64,000 nucleotides of DNA from Mesorhizobium sp. WSM3862 (GCF_002294985.1 NZ_NSGE01000007.1:124001-188000), one strand, 5' to 3'; shown: positions 17,174-27,596, counted from the stretch's first letter. Notes: generated by a model not told the origin, from the letters alone. Numbers and translations are program-made.

Positions 17174-17905
17174 TCAAAGATCGGTCCGACTGATCATGGC
17201 TCAACGCAAATAGGGTGGCTGCTTCCGGATTTCGACCGCAAACCGACGCGAAACGTCACGCCTGCCCCGCCTATGGCGCGCGGTTTCTAAGCGACAAGCG
17301 CGCCTGCGGCGTCGGATCATTCGCGGGCAAAAGGTCCACATTGGCTATGGCGAAGCGCTTTCTTGAGAAGGCGGGCTGAAGCGATCCGCTTTCTGCAGTA
17401 GGACCCCCGAGGAGCGAGAGAGCCTCTTTGGCTAGTGAAGTTTGTCCTTGGAAGGTTTGACGGCCGACTCGCTCAAGATTTCTTTAAGCGCTTGCTTCCA
17501 GCTCCAGCCCGATCATGGGCTCGGGAATCGCAATCACGTCATTCCGGTATCGTCGAGACCTTCGCTGCCCGTGGACACCCGTTCGGTGCCTGTCTCCTTG
17601 CGTATCGAAGCTGGCCCCCTCAGCGAGATCGTTGTCCGCCACCTTTTCGTTCCTCGAATGAAAGGCGACGGGATACGCTGGCCCGCCGAGCCGGAAATGA
17701 CGGCAAAACCAAGCTCTGGTTCCCGCGTGGCTCCTCTGTCCACCCCTCGGGCGGGACTCTTTGCAACTCAGTGAGTTTCGCTTAGCCGCATTGTCTGGCG
17801 CCGATCGGCCTTCGAACTTGGCCATGTTCAGCCGTGTTAATCCAAGCTTGTCGTTCGCCAGCTTGCGGCTAAGCTTGCAGTATTGGGGAAGACAGGGAAA
17901 CAGAT
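17174..17905. other. Intergenic stretch, no gene recognised
   Basis: About 730 bases. Open frames on both strands lack ribosome sites and protein-like composition. The last 60 bases carry the AGGGA ribosome site of the following kinase gene. Confidence 0.55.
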
Positions 17906-19912
17906 TTGCCTCGTCGATCGGTACGAGCCCATCTGCTTGGACTAATCGCAGCGGCCGTGTTGCCGGTCTGGCTGTTTGCTGCCTATCTGTTCGTTGCCTA
18001 CGCCCTGCATGAGCAGTCTCGTATCGAGCAGGAGGCGCTTTGGATTGCTCGTCAGGTGTCGCTGGTCGTTGATGGCGAAATCGTCAATCTCAAGACCCTT
18101 CTGGAAGGGCTTTCCAAGGCGCCTGCTCTCGCCGATGATGATCTGCAGGCTTTTAGCAACGAGGCGAGCCGCCTCGTCCAGGGTACGGATCAGGTAATCA
18201 CGCTGCGTGATCTCGGTGGCCGCGCCTTGGCAAGCACTGAATCCGCCAAGGGCTCCGAGCCTTCGGCCGAACCGCTGACGCCCGAGGAGCGCGAGCACCT
18301 GGATCTTGCTGGCGTGCTGGTCAGCAACGTGTTCGCCGCGCCGGGATCGAACGCATACCGGATCGCGGTCACCAGACAAGTGTCGGGCTCGAAAGGCCAG
18401 GCGTTGCTGCTTTCGATGTCGGTCCCGACGGAACGCATTCGCCTTGCTATGCTGCCCGCGGTACCAGCAGGGTGGACGGTCGCTGTCGGTGATCGTGAGG
18501 GCAACTACGTTGCAAGGTCCAAGTTGCATGGTGAGGTGACCGGCAAGCCCGGTTTGCCGGAATATTTAGCAAAGGTCGTCGGTCGCTCCGGTACGTTCCG
18601 ATCTCGCAATTTCGAAGGCACCACGCTGCTGGCCGGGTACTACCGATCGCCCTATTCGGACTGGTTCTACACCGCCAATGTTCCGCTCTCTGATGTTCAG
18701 GCACCTCTCTGGTGGTCTCTCGCACAGATTGGTGCAACAGGCTTAACAGCGCTGCTTATTTCGCTCACTCTGGGCTACGTGGTCGGTAAAACCTTCACCA
18801 AGGCCACAGTCGACCTCGCCGCGCGCGCCGATGCGCTCGGCAAAGGGAGCGAGGTCAAACCTATGTCGACGTCTGTCGCCGAGTTCGACACGATTGCCCA
18901 AGCTATGATCAAAGCCGGCCGTGCAATCGCGGAACGCACGCGCGAGTTGGAAACCGTTCTGGATACGGCGCCGGTGGCGGTCTGGTTCACCTATGATCCG
19001 CAAGCGCGACAGGTGATCCGCAACCGGTTCGCGGCGGAACTGATGGGCCTGTCGACGGAGTCCCGGAGATCCTTTGGGACGCCCGACCTGGTGATCGATA
19101 CGCTGGCGTACAAAGACGGCCAGACCATCAGCCGGGAAGACCGTCCGCTGAGCAGAGCCATGCGCGGCGAGGAAACTGACAGTGAGGAATTCTCCTATAC
19201 GCTGCCATCCGGGGTGCAACGGTACCTGCTTTCCAGCGCGCGGCCCGTCCGCGATGCGGCAGGCTCGGTAATAGGCGCTGTCCAGATCAGCCTGGACATC
19301 TCCGAGCGCAAACGGAGTGAGGAGCAGCGCCAACTGTTGATCAATGAACTAAATCACCGGGTCAAGAACACGCTGGCCGTAGTTCAGGCAATCGCGAGCC
19401 AGACCATGCGCAGCGCAACCAGCCTCGCGCTCGCAAAGGAGGCGCTTTCGGCCCGGCTGGTTTCGCTGGCAGAAGCGCATGATATCCTCACCCGGGAGAA
19501 TTGGAGCGGTGCCGATCTCAGCACGCTCATTGCCGCCTCGATCGACCCGCATGCCTCTCTCGATCGGTTCGATCTCACAGGCGAGCCGGTTTGGTTGCCC
19601 TCGAACGTGGCGCTTTCCTTCGCGCTGGCCATTCATGAACTTACCACGAACGCCATCAAATATGGGGCGCTCTCCAATCCTACCGGATCGGTCTCGATCT
19701 CGTGGCGGTTGGAATACGTCGATGGGGGCCGAAGTCTGGTCCTGGAATGGCGCGAGGAAGGCGGCCCGCCGGTCGTGCCTGGCAAACACGGCTTTGGTAC
19801 GCAACTCCTGCAGCGAGTGTTCGACAGCGAAAGAACGGGCGGGGTTGAGCTGGTCTACGATCGCTCCGGGCTGCGTTGCATTTTTAAGGTGGGATTGGAC
19901 CGCAGCAAGTAG
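17906..19912 (+). CDS. Sensor histidine kinase, HWE family
   Basis: A 668-residue membrane kinase. An N-terminal membrane anchor (residues 9-32) is followed by an extracytoplasmic Cache-like sensor region to about 275 and a second membrane segment (IGATGLTALLISLTLGYVVG). A HAMP-like linker and a PAS domain follow (ETVLDTAPVAVWFTYDP... to the PAC-like ISLDISERKRSEEQ). The HWE phosphoacceptor domain NELNHRVKNTLAVVQAIASQT has its His near residue 483, and the ATPase domain has IHELTTNAIKYGAL and the WxE motif (LEWREEGGPP). TTG 17906 follows CAGGGA. No response regulator is encoded nearby. The sensed signal is unknown. Confidence 0.9.
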   Translation: MPRRSVRAHLLGLIAAAVLPVWLFAAYLFVAYALHEQSRIEQEALWIARQVSLVVDGEIVNLKTLLEGLSKAPALADDDLQAFSNEASRLVQGTDQVITLRDLGGRALASTESAKGSEPSAEPLTPEEREHLDLAGVLVSNVFAAPGSNAYRIAVTRQVSGSKGQALLLSMSVPTERIRLAMLPAVPAGWTVAVGDREGNYVARSKLHGEVTGKPGLPEYLAKVVGRSGTFRSRNFEGTTLLAGYYRSPYSDWFYTANVPLSDVQAPLWWSLAQIGATGLTALLISLTLGYVVGKTFTKATVDLAARADALGKGSEVKPMSTSVAEFDTIAQAMIKAGRAIAERTRELETVLDTAPVAVWFTYDPQARQVIRNRFAAELMGLSTESRRSFGTPDLVIDTLAYKDGQTISREDRPLSRAMRGEETDSEEFSYTLPSGVQRYLLSSARPVRDAAGSVIGAVQISLDISERKRSEEQRQLLINELNHRVKNTLAVVQAIASQTMRSATSLALAKEALSARLVSLAEAHDILTRENWSGADLSTLIAASIDPHASLDRFDLTGEPVWLPSNVALSFALAIHELTTNAIKYGALSNPTGSVSISWRLEYVDGGRSLVLEWREEGGPPVVPGKHGFGTQLLQRVFDSERTGGVELVYDRSGLRCIFKVGLDRSK

Positions 19913-20051
19913 CGTAGTACCGACGCAAACACCAGACGGCGACGAGACCCGCGACGTCTTTCAGCACTACCACCTAGGAAGAATGGAGAGTTTGGCCCGG
20001 GAATTTAGGGGGTGCCTGTTCCGACAACTTCCAAACGTCTAATATGCCCAA

Positions 20052-21554
20052 ATGCAGCGGTGTCGCATCGCCTTCGGTCCGTTCGTGCTCGATCCTGACA
20101 TGGGGACGCTTTTTAAAGACCAGATCCCGATCACTGTTGGGCATCGTGGGCTGACGCTGCTTGCTGCGCTTACCGCACGGCCCGGTGAGATCCTGACGAA
20201 GGCCGAGCTGATGGACGCTGCCTGGCCGGGCACCGCCGTTGAGGAAGGCAACCTTACCGTCCAAATCGCGACGCTGAGAAAGGCACTCGGTCCGGCTGAT
20301 AACGGCGGTGAGTGGATCGCCACAGTGCCTCGCCTCGGGTACCGCTTCACGGGGACTGTCGAGCCGGTGGCGAGCGCGTCCTACGGAGCGATCCCACCGC
20401 CCGGCAAGCCGTCGATCGCGGTGCTGCCCTTTGTCAACTCGGGCGGCGATCCGGACCAGCAGTATCTCAGCGACGGCATAACCGAGGACATAATTACGGA
20501 GCTGGCCAGGTTCCGCTCCCTGCTCGTCATCGCACGCAATTCATCGTTTCAGTTCCGTCACCCGGCATTGGACATAGCCGAAGCCCACCGCAAGCTCGGA
20601 GTTCGCTACCTCGTCGCAGGCAGCATACGAAAGCTCGGTGATCGCATTCGGATCACCACACAATTGATTGATGCCGCCACCGGCACCCACCTTTGGGCCC
20701 AACGGTACGACCGGGCCCTCAACGACATCTTCGCATTGCAAGACGAGGTTGCGGCTCTTATCGCCTCGATGGTCGAAGGCCAAGCGGAGGCCGATTCGGC
20801 GAGCCGCAGCAGACGCAAGCGTCCGACCGATTGGGACGCATACGACTACTACCTGCAGGGGCGCGCGCACTTCTACCGATATGAACTGGACAAGGCCGAG
20901 CCCCTCTTCGCGCAGTGTGTCGAGCTCGATTCGGCATTCGCTCAAGGTCACGCCTTCCTGGCGCAGGCCTTCGTCGGCAGATTTTGGTACGACAACGATC
21001 TGCGGACGCTACAGAAGGCCTGGGACGCCGCTCGAACGGCGCTCGCTCTCGACAGGAGCGATGGCGTCTGTCATCAGAGTATGGGGCTGGTGCTTACCCA
21101 CATGCGCCAACACAGCGATGCGGGAGTGCATTTCGAGCGAGCGCGCTCGTTGAACCCGCTGGACGTGAACATAGCGGGGGATTACGCAAGCTGGCTCAAC
21201 TACGGCGGACGGGCCGAGACGGCGCTCAACGTGCTCGAAACAGCGCTCCTGCGCGACCCGGTACCACCGATGTGGTTCTGGGAGGTGAAGGGTAGCTCCC
21301 TGTTCCTGCTTGGAAGGTACTCCGAAGCCGTCGCTTCGTATCAGAACGCTGGCGACCAATTCTTCGTCCATGCTTTCCTCGCAGCGTCTTACGCACATTT
21401 AGGCGAGACGGAGAAGGCCCGCGCTGAAGTCGAGGAAGCACTGACCAGGAAACACGACCTGACTCTCCGGCTGATTTCAAATCTCCCGTTCGCCGACCAT
21501 GTCGCCCTCGGGCTTTTCACATCAGGCTTCAGAAAGGCCGGTTTTCCCGCCTGA
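20052..21554 (+). CDS. CadC-like winged-helix regulator with TolB-like and TPR regions
   Basis: A 500-residue protein in three parts. Residues about 1-100 are an OmpR/CadC-type winged helix (FGPFVLDPDMGTLFKD, RPGEILTKAELMDAAWPG, VPRLGYRFTG). Residues about 115-260 are a FlgO/TolB-N-like domain (IAVLPFVNSGGDPDQQYLSDGITEDIITELAR, YLVAGSIRKLGDRIRITTQLIDA). The rest are TPR-like repeats. This architecture is common in rhizobia and is related to adenylate-cyclase-linked regulators, but there is no cyclase domain and no membrane segment. Probably a transcription factor of unknown signal. It lies 139 bases after the HWE kinase on the same strand. Confidence 0.82.
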   Translation: MQRCRIAFGPFVLDPDMGTLFKDQIPITVGHRGLTLLAALTARPGEILTKAELMDAAWPGTAVEEGNLTVQIATLRKALGPADNGGEWIATVPRLGYRFTGTVEPVASASYGAIPPPGKPSIAVLPFVNSGGDPDQQYLSDGITEDIITELARFRSLLVIARNSSFQFRHPALDIAEAHRKLGVRYLVAGSIRKLGDRIRITTQLIDAATGTHLWAQRYDRALNDIFALQDEVAALIASMVEGQAEADSASRSRRKRPTDWDAYDYYLQGRAHFYRYELDKAEPLFAQCVELDSAFAQGHAFLAQAFVGRFWYDNDLRTLQKAWDAARTALALDRSDGVCHQSMGLVLTHMRQHSDAGVHFERARSLNPLDVNIAGDYASWLNYGGRAETALNVLETALLRDPVPPMWFWEVKGSSLFLLGRYSEAVASYQNAGDQFFVHAFLAASYAHLGETEKARAEVEEALTRKHDLTLRLISNLPFADHVALGLFTSGFRKAGFPA

Positions 21555-21654
21555 ACGCACCCCAGGGAAGGCTATTTTCACACTCGGAGGGGTAGATGCT
21601 TTCCCATCTCTCAAATTTGAATGCGGGTGCACCTCGTGCGGCCCACAATAATGC

Positions 21655-21900
21655 ATGCCGAACTATCTGTTCGAAGTCTTCCGCAATGGGCAAAGCCTCG
21701 GCGATGCTTGGGTCGACCTCGGCAACCTCACCGACCTGCGACGAGAAGCGCTGAAGGCGCTTCACGATATCGCTGCAGACGAAATCGCCTCAAGCGACTT
21801 GGATGAGACTGTGACCGTTGCCGTTCATGACGAAGCCGGCAGGCCGGTATATTCCGCAAGTCTCACCGTCTCGCAGCCGTTGCCCGCCTTCAACGGCTAG
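21655..21900 (+). CDS. DUF6894 small protein
   Basis: An 81-residue protein with the rhizobial DUF6894 pattern: an opening MPNYLFEVFRNG, a central DLRREALKALHDIAADEI helix and a closing beta pair with VTVAVHDEAGRPVYSASLTV. Function unknown. These proteins often occur in many copies per genome, frequently near regulators and stress genes. The ribosome site is weak, but the frame is unambiguous. Confidence 0.72.
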   Translation: MPNYLFEVFRNGQSLGDAWVDLGNLTDLRREALKALHDIAADEIASSDLDETVTVAVHDEAGRPVYSASLTVSQPLPAFNG

Positions 21901-22351
21901 GAGTCGTCCGCTCATCCTCTGGGGGAAAGACGGCAGCGGAAGAGAGCCTTTCCTGCTGCTGATCCATCGGCCGCTCGCCGCCCTGCGCACGCGAGTGGCG
22001 TTCCTCTGCAGCATATTGGCTTGGAAGACCGACCAGCCGGTTGAGCCTCAAGCCGCACATTATTCACCGTGGTGATGAGTGTTTCTGCGTTTTCCAAATT
22101 GGACGCGTACAACCTTTTTGGGCGATGGTTCGTTCAGAACGCCTCTGCTCTCAACGCCACCAGCGAAGCAGGGCTGCGTGCCTGACGACCGATGGAGCAG
22201 ACATCGATGCCTGTCGGGAACGCGCCATCGGACCCACGCTGCAGCACGTCGATTGCGGGCTGGCAGGCAGAAGGCACTGCTTGCCCAGGGAAAGTTGAAT
22301 AGGGAGTTGGTCGGCTCCCGCAAGAGTTGCCTTTCGACCAAGGAGTGATCG
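21901..22351. other. Intergenic stretch, no gene recognised
   Basis: About 450 bases with short open frames of no protein-like quality. It ends with the AAGGAGTGATCG ribosome site of the truncated cupin-like gene. Confidence 0.5.
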
Positions 22352-22702
22352 ATGAAGTCGGCTTTCCGGTACCTGGTGTTCGCCGCGGCCTTGCTGTCGC
22401 CAGCGGGAATGGATGCAGTCCAGGCAGCGGACGCTCAAATGCCCCTCTTTGTTGCGACGCCCCGGGACCTCTCCATCACCACGAGCACGTCCGAGACGCC
22501 CGGCATGTCCCGGGTCAACGGCCAGAGCGCTAAGGTGCTCCATGTGAATGCGACGAAGCCTGGATTGCATGCCGTGTCGCACCTCGATTCCCGCTTCGCG
22601 ACGATCCTGTCTGGAACCTTCTACGTTGCGTTTGACGACACATACGACGCAACCAAGCTCAAGGCCCTTCCGCCTGGTGGCATCTACGCTGAACCGGCCT
22701 AG
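22352..22702 (+). pseudogene. Secreted cupin-like protein, truncated at the C-terminus
   Basis: 116 codons: a signal peptide (MKSAFRYLVFAAALLSPAGM, cleavage near VQAA), then a cupin-type stretch with SRFATILSGTFYVAFDD and LKALPPGGIYAEPA. In intact relatives this last motif is followed by a PHF/W... strand carrying a metal-ligand histidine. Here TAG falls directly after EPA and the second half of the barrel is missing. The stop abuts a hairpin GGCAGCC-GTTC-GGCTGCC (22702-22719). Good start site (AGGAG), so it may still be translated, but the fold should be incomplete. Confidence 0.6.
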
Positions 22703-22794
22703 GCAGCCGTTCGGCTGCCGAATGGTGTGAGTAAGAAAATCTGAAGGGTTGAGGCGACCTACACGCGTCATTGGTTCGCCTCAGGCATTGTTTC

Positions 22795-25700
22795 ATGATT
22801 GCACTCGTCCGCATTGCCCTCAGCCGGCCCTACACGTTCATCGTGTTGGCGCTGCTGATCCTGATCATCGGCCCGCTCGTGGCCTTGCGCACCCCCACGG
22901 ACATCTTTCCGGATATCCGTATCCCGGTGATCAGCGTGATCTGGCAATATACGGGCCTGCCGCCCGATCAGATGTCGGGCCGCATGACGACGCCGTTCCA
23001 ACGTTCGCTGACCACCACCGTCAACGACATCCAGCATATCGAATCCACCTCTTATAACGGCTTCGGCATCATCAAGGTGTTCTTCCAGCCGAATGTCGAC
23101 ATCCGCACAGCCAATGCGCAGGTCACCGCAGTGGCACAGACCGTGCTCAAGCAGATGCCGGCCGGTGCAACGCCGCCCCTGATCCTCAACTACAACGCTT
23201 CCACCGTACCGATCCTGCAGATTGCCCTTTCGGGGCAGGGCCTGACCGAGCAGGCGCTGGCTGACCTTGGCCTCCAGACCATCCGCACACCGCTTACGAC
23301 GGTGCCGGGCGCCGCCATTCCCTATCCGTTCGGCGGCAAGACCCGCCAGGTGCAGATCGACCTTAACCCTTACGCACTGCAGGCGCGCGGCCTGTCGGGG
23401 CAGGACGTCGCCAATGCGCTGGCCGCCCAGAACCTGATCACACCGGTCGGCACCGAAAAGATCGGTCGCTACGAATATGCGGTGCAGCTCAACGATGCTC
23501 CGTCTTCGCTGACTGACCTCGCTGACCTGCCGATCAAGTCGGCGAACGGGACGCTTGTCTATGTGAAGGACGTGGCGACGGTGCGCGACGGCAATCCACC
23601 GCAAACCAACATCGTCCATGTCAACGGCACCCGCTCGGTCCTGCTTCAGATTCTCAAGAATGGCTCGGTCTCGACGCTCGCGATCATCCAGGGCATCAAG
23701 GATCAACTCGCCTTGATGCGAGCGAGCTTGCCCGACAACCTTCAGGTGTCGCTGCTCGGCGACCAGTCGCTCTTCGTCCGCGGCGCCATCACCGGCGTGG
23801 CGCGCGAAGGCGCGATTGCGGCCGCGCTGACCAGCATGATGATCCTGCTATTCCTCGGCAGTTGGCGCTCCACCATCATTATCGCCGCGTCGATCCCGCT
23901 CGCGATCCTCGGTTCGGTGATCGCTTTGTCGATGATCGGCGAGACGCTCAACATCATGACGCTTGGCGGCCTGGCGCTCGCCGTCGGTATCCTTGTCGAC
24001 GATGCGACGGTGACCATCGAGAATATCAACTGGCATCTCGAACACGGCAAGGAGGTTCGGACGGCGATCCTTGACGGTGCCCGGCAAATCGTGACGCCGG
24101 CCTTCGTCTCAATGCTGTGCATCTGCATTGTCTTCGTGCCGATGTTCTTCCTCGACGGCATTGCACGTTTCCTCTTCGTGCCGATGGCCGAGGCAGTGAT
24201 GTTCGCGATGATCTCGTCCTTCATCCTCTCGCGCACCTTCGTCCCGACGCTGTGCAACTACCTGCTCAAACCGCATGTCGATCATGGGGTGCATGGTAAG
24301 CCGCGCAGCTACAACCCGCTGGTGCTGTTCCAGCGTGGCTTCGAGGCGACGTTCGAACGCATCCGTGTCGGCTATCACGGCCTGCTGGAGCTGGTGCTCG
24401 GCCACCGGATGGTGTTCGTTGCCGGGTTCATGGCCTGCGTCATGGGGTCCTTCCTGCTGACGCCCTATCTGGGACGGAATTTCTTCCCCGCTGTCGACAC
24501 CGGGCAAATCCTGATGCATGTGCGCCTTGGCATCGGCACCCGCGTCGAGGAGAGCGCCAACCAGTTCGCCGACATCCAAAAGGCAATCCGCCAGCTGATT
24601 CCGCCCGACCAGCTCGACACGTTGGTCGACAATATCGGCGTCCCGGTCTCGGGCATCAATCTGGCCTACAACAACACAGGCGTGATCGGTTCCCAGGATG
24701 GCGACATCCAGGTCAAGCTGTCGCAAGACCACCGACCGACCGATGAATACGTCCGCAAGATGCGCGAGGAGCTGCCGCGCCGGTTCCCGGGCGTGACCTT
24801 CGCCTTCCTGCCGGCCGACATTATCAGCCAGATCCTGAATTTCGGTGCACCAGCACCTGTCGATATCCAGGTGCGCGGCAACAATCTGCCGGCGAACTTC
24901 AAATATGCCGGTCTCGTGCTGGACCGCCTGCGGCACATTCCCGGCGTTGCCGATGCCCGCATCCAGGAATCGCAGGCCAATCCGACACTGAACGTCGATG
25001 TTGACCGCGCCCAGGCCGAATATATCGGCCTTACCGAGAAGGACGTCACCAACAGCCTCGTCGTCGACCTTGCCGGTTCGAGCCAGGTGTCGCCGACCTA
25101 CTGGCTCGACCCAAAGAGCGGCGTGTCCTATCCGATCGTGATGCAGACGCCGCAATATCAGGTGGATACGCTGGGCGCCCTGCAGACGACGCCGATCACG
25201 GCGGCCGGCATCGGGACGCTGCCCATCCTCGGCGGCGTCGCCAGTGTGAAGCGCTCGGTCAGCAACGCAGTCGTCTCGCAATACAACATCGTGCCGATGG
25301 TGCAGATCTACGCCACCACGCAGGGGCGCGACCTCGGCGCCGTCGCCACCGATATCAAGAAGATCCTTGCTGACACCGCCGCCGATTTGCCGAAGGGCAG
25401 CTCCGTTTCCTTGCTCGGTCAGGTGCAGACCATGAACAGCGCCTTCGCCGGCCTGCTATTCGGCCTGCTCGGCGCCATCGTGCTGATCTATCTGCTCATC
25501 GTCGTGAACTTCCAGTCCTGGTCGGACCCCTTCGTCATCGTCTCGGCGCTGCCGGCCGGCCTTGCCGGCATCGTCTGGATGCTGTTCGTCACCCAGACGC
25601 CGATGTCGGTGCCTGCCCTCACGGGTGCGATCATGTGCATGGGCGTGGCGACCGCCAACTCCGTGCTCGTGATCAGCTTTGCCCGCGAACGCTTGGCGGA

Positions 25701-25977
25701 ACTGGGCGACCCGATTGCCGCCGCCCTCGAAGCCGGCTTCGTCCGCTTCCGGCCAGTCTGCATGACCGCACTCGCCATGATCATCGGTATGGCGCCGATG
25801 GCTCTCGGACTCGGTGAGGGCGGCGAGCAGAACGCCCCGCTCGGGCGCGCCGTGGTCGGCGGCCTGATCTTCGCAACCATGGCAACGCTGCTCTTCGTGC
25901 CCGTTGTCTTCAGCCTCGTTCACAAGCGTGAGGCCAAGCCGGCTGCAGCGCCTTCGGAGACCTTGCATCATGCTTGA
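22795..25977 (+). CDS. RND efflux permease (HAE1/AcrB-type)
   Basis: A 1060-residue inner-membrane proton-driven efflux pump. It has the family opening (ALSRPYTFIVLALLIL...RTPTDIFPDI), a duplicated layout with twelve membrane segments and two large periplasmic loops, and the TM4 proton-relay pair in GILVDDATVTIEN. The second-half counterpart is ITGAIMCMGVATANSVLVISFARERL. Length is full. ATG 22795 is preferred; further upstream codons lack a ribosome site. The stop overlaps the adaptor gene start by eight bases. The permease comes before the adaptor, the reverse of the usual order, and no outer-membrane channel gene is present. Substrates unknown. Confidence 0.93.
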   Translation: MIALVRIALSRPYTFIVLALLILIIGPLVALRTPTDIFPDIRIPVISVIWQYTGLPPDQMSGRMTTPFQRSLTTTVNDIQHIESTSYNGFGIIKVFFQPNVDIRTANAQVTAVAQTVLKQMPAGATPPLILNYNASTVPILQIALSGQGLTEQALADLGLQTIRTPLTTVPGAAIPYPFGGKTRQVQIDLNPYALQARGLSGQDVANALAAQNLITPVGTEKIGRYEYAVQLNDAPSSLTDLADLPIKSANGTLVYVKDVATVRDGNPPQTNIVHVNGTRSVLLQILKNGSVSTLAIIQGIKDQLALMRASLPDNLQVSLLGDQSLFVRGAITGVAREGAIAAALTSMMILLFLGSWRSTIIIAASIPLAILGSVIALSMIGETLNIMTLGGLALAVGILVDDATVTIENINWHLEHGKEVRTAILDGARQIVTPAFVSMLCICIVFVPMFFLDGIARFLFVPMAEAVMFAMISSFILSRTFVPTLCNYLLKPHVDHGVHGKPRSYNPLVLFQRGFEATFERIRVGYHGLLELVLGHRMVFVAGFMACVMGSFLLTPYLGRNFFPAVDTGQILMHVRLGIGTRVEESANQFADIQKAIRQLIPPDQLDTLVDNIGVPVSGINLAYNNTGVIGSQDGDIQVKLSQDHRPTDEYVRKMREELPRRFPGVTFAFLPADIISQILNFGAPAPVDIQVRGNNLPANFKYAGLVLDRLRHIPGVADARIQESQANPTLNVDVDRAQAEYIGLTEKDVTNSLVVDLAGSSQVSPTYWLDPKSGVSYPIVMQTPQYQVDTLGALQTTPITAAGIGTLPILGGVASVKRSVSNAVVSQYNIVPMVQIYATTQGRDLGAVATDIKKILADTAADLPKGSSVSLLGQVQTMNSAFAGLLFGLLGAIVLIYLLIVVNFQSWSDPFVIVSALPAGLAGIVWMLFVTQTPMSVPALTGAIMCMGVATANSVLVISFARERLAELGDPIAAALEAGFVRFRPVCMTALAMIIGMAPMALGLGEGGEQNAPLGRAVVGGLIFATMATLLFVPVVFSLVHKREAKPAAAPSETLHHA

Positions 25978-27289
25978 GCACGCTACCGAGCAGAAGCTCG
26001 ACACGAGCCCCGAAATCGCTCCCATGCCGCGACACGACACCGACAACGGGCATGAAAGCTCTAAAACACCTGACAAGTCGCTCGACACGGCTGGGACAAC
26101 CGAGGTGACGTCCTCGGAACGCAAGCCTGGCCGCTCACCGGTCGGGCTCGGCATCTTCGGCGTCGTCGCCATCGCCGGTGCCGCGACCCTAGTCTACACC
26201 GGTGTCAGTGCTCGCCAAAGGAGCGCGGTCGAACTGCGGCAATGGACGGAGGCGCAGGCGATACCAAGCGTTGCCCTGGTGACGCTCAACGCCAAGCCTG
26301 GCGTCGTCAGCCTAAATCTGCCCGGACGGCTGCAGGCCAACGACAGCGCACCAATCTATGCCCGCGTCAGCGGTTATGTGAAGGATTGGAAGGTTGATAT
26401 CGGCGCGAGCGTCAAGGCGGGGCAGACCCTGGCCGAGATCGAGGCCCCCGATCAGGACCAGCAATTGCTGCAGGCCAAGGCCGACCTCGCCAACGCTAAA
26501 TCGGCCGAGGTCCTGGCCGACATCACCCTCAAGCGCGAGCGTCCGCTGCTCGAATCCCGGACCGTCGCGCAGCAGGAAATCGACCAGCGCGTGGCAGATC
26601 TAGCCAGCAAGCAGGCCGCGGTGAATTCCGGCGAGGCCAATGTCGAGCGCCTTGAGGCGCTGTCCGCCTACAAGACCGTCGCCGCGCCGTTCGACGGCCT
26701 CATCACTGCGCGCAACACCGATGTCGGTTCGCTTATATCGGCCGGATCGAGCGCCGGGCAGGCGATGTTCGTGGTCTCGGACGTACATACGCTGCGCGTC
26801 TATATCAACGTGCCGCAGAACTACGCACCGGATGTGAAGTTGGGTTCGCAGGCCACTGTCTCGGTGCCGGAATATCCGGGCCGCAGCTTCCCGGCTACCG
26901 TGGTCGCCTCGGCTCGGGCGGTCGACATCACGTCCGGCACGACGCAAATGCAGCTTTCCGTCGACAACGCCAAGGGAGAGCTGATGCCCGGAGCCTATGC
27001 CAATGTGAAGGTGGATCTCTCCGGGGTGGCCGGCACATTCCGCATTCCCGTCAGCGCGCTCATCTTCGACGAGAGAGGCCTGCGCGTCGCCACTGTCGGG
27101 CAAGACAATCGCGCTACCTTCAAGAGGGTGACGATCGCCCGCGACCTGGGCAACGAGATCGAACTGGCCTCGGGCGTCGCTGCCGACGACCATGTCATCG
27201 CCACTCCGCCTGACGGTCTGGCGGAGGGCGACGAAGTCCATATCGTCAAGCTGTCACAGGCCAAGGAAGCCACACCCAAGGTCCCCTAG
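25970..27289 (+). CDS. RND efflux periplasmic adaptor (membrane fusion protein)
   Basis: A 439-residue adaptor. A long polar cytoplasmic N-terminus (about 55 residues) precedes one membrane segment (VGLGIFGVVAIAGAATLVYTG). A lipoyl/barrel-hairpin core follows: ARVSGYVKDWKVDIGASVKAGQTLAEIEAPDQDQQ, a coiled-coil hairpin to about residue 225, then KTVAAPFDGLITARNTDVGSLI. The beta-barrel and membrane-proximal domains finish the chain. It links the permease to an outer-membrane factor that must be encoded elsewhere. ATG 25970 overlaps the permease stop, so the two are coupled. Confidence 0.92.
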   Translation: MLEHATEQKLDTSPEIAPMPRHDTDNGHESSKTPDKSLDTAGTTEVTSSERKPGRSPVGLGIFGVVAIAGAATLVYTGVSARQRSAVELRQWTEAQAIPSVALVTLNAKPGVVSLNLPGRLQANDSAPIYARVSGYVKDWKVDIGASVKAGQTLAEIEAPDQDQQLLQAKADLANAKSAEVLADITLKRERPLLESRTVAQQEIDQRVADLASKQAAVNSGEANVERLEALSAYKTVAAPFDGLITARNTDVGSLISAGSSAGQAMFVVSDVHTLRVYINVPQNYAPDVKLGSQATVSVPEYPGRSFPATVVASARAVDITSGTTQMQLSVDNAKGELMPGAYANVKVDLSGVAGTFRIPVSALIFDERGLRVATVGQDNRATFKRVTIARDLGNEIELASGVAADDHVIATPPDGLAEGDEVHIVKLSQAKEATPKVP

Positions 27290-27393
27290 GCGAAGTGGCG
27301 AAGGACTATTCCCGAACCCGGCTGGCCACCGCCAATGTTGAGACCGGACGCCTACATGCGACCAGGTCGGGGCGGTCCTGCCGATTGCCGCCG

Positions 27394-27594
27394 CTAACGA
27401 GCCTTGATCGCGATCAGAGAGATCGAGACTGTCATCGCGATCACGATAAGCGTCCAAACCACCGCATTGGGCGTCAGGCGCCAACGGTGGCCTTCGGTCA
27501 TCCGCTTGCGCCACAAGTCGGCGTGGTTCGCGCCTTCGTATTTTCCCGAAGGGCCAGGGCCGCGAGGTTTCTTGCGCCTGGCTCTAGCAGCCAT
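27394..27594 (-). CDS. Small single-pass membrane protein, unknown
   Basis: 66 residues: a basic N-terminus (MAARARRKKPRGPGPSGKYE), then one C-terminal membrane helix (NAVVWTLIVIAMTVSISLIAI). Lies two bases downstream of another small minus-strand frame, which looks like a two-gene unit. No family recognised. Confidence 0.45.
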   Translation of the reverse strand: MAARARRKKPRGPGPSGKYEGANHADLWRKRMTEGHRWRLTPNAVVWTLIVIAMTVSISLIAIKAR

Positions 27595-27596
27595 GC

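Noticed and set aside
17534..17743. Minus-strand frame with RVSTGSEGLDD, resembling the start of KaiC-like ATPases
   Set aside because: Only about eleven residues match, no Walker motif follows, and the frame has no ribosome site; could be chance or a very decayed remnant.
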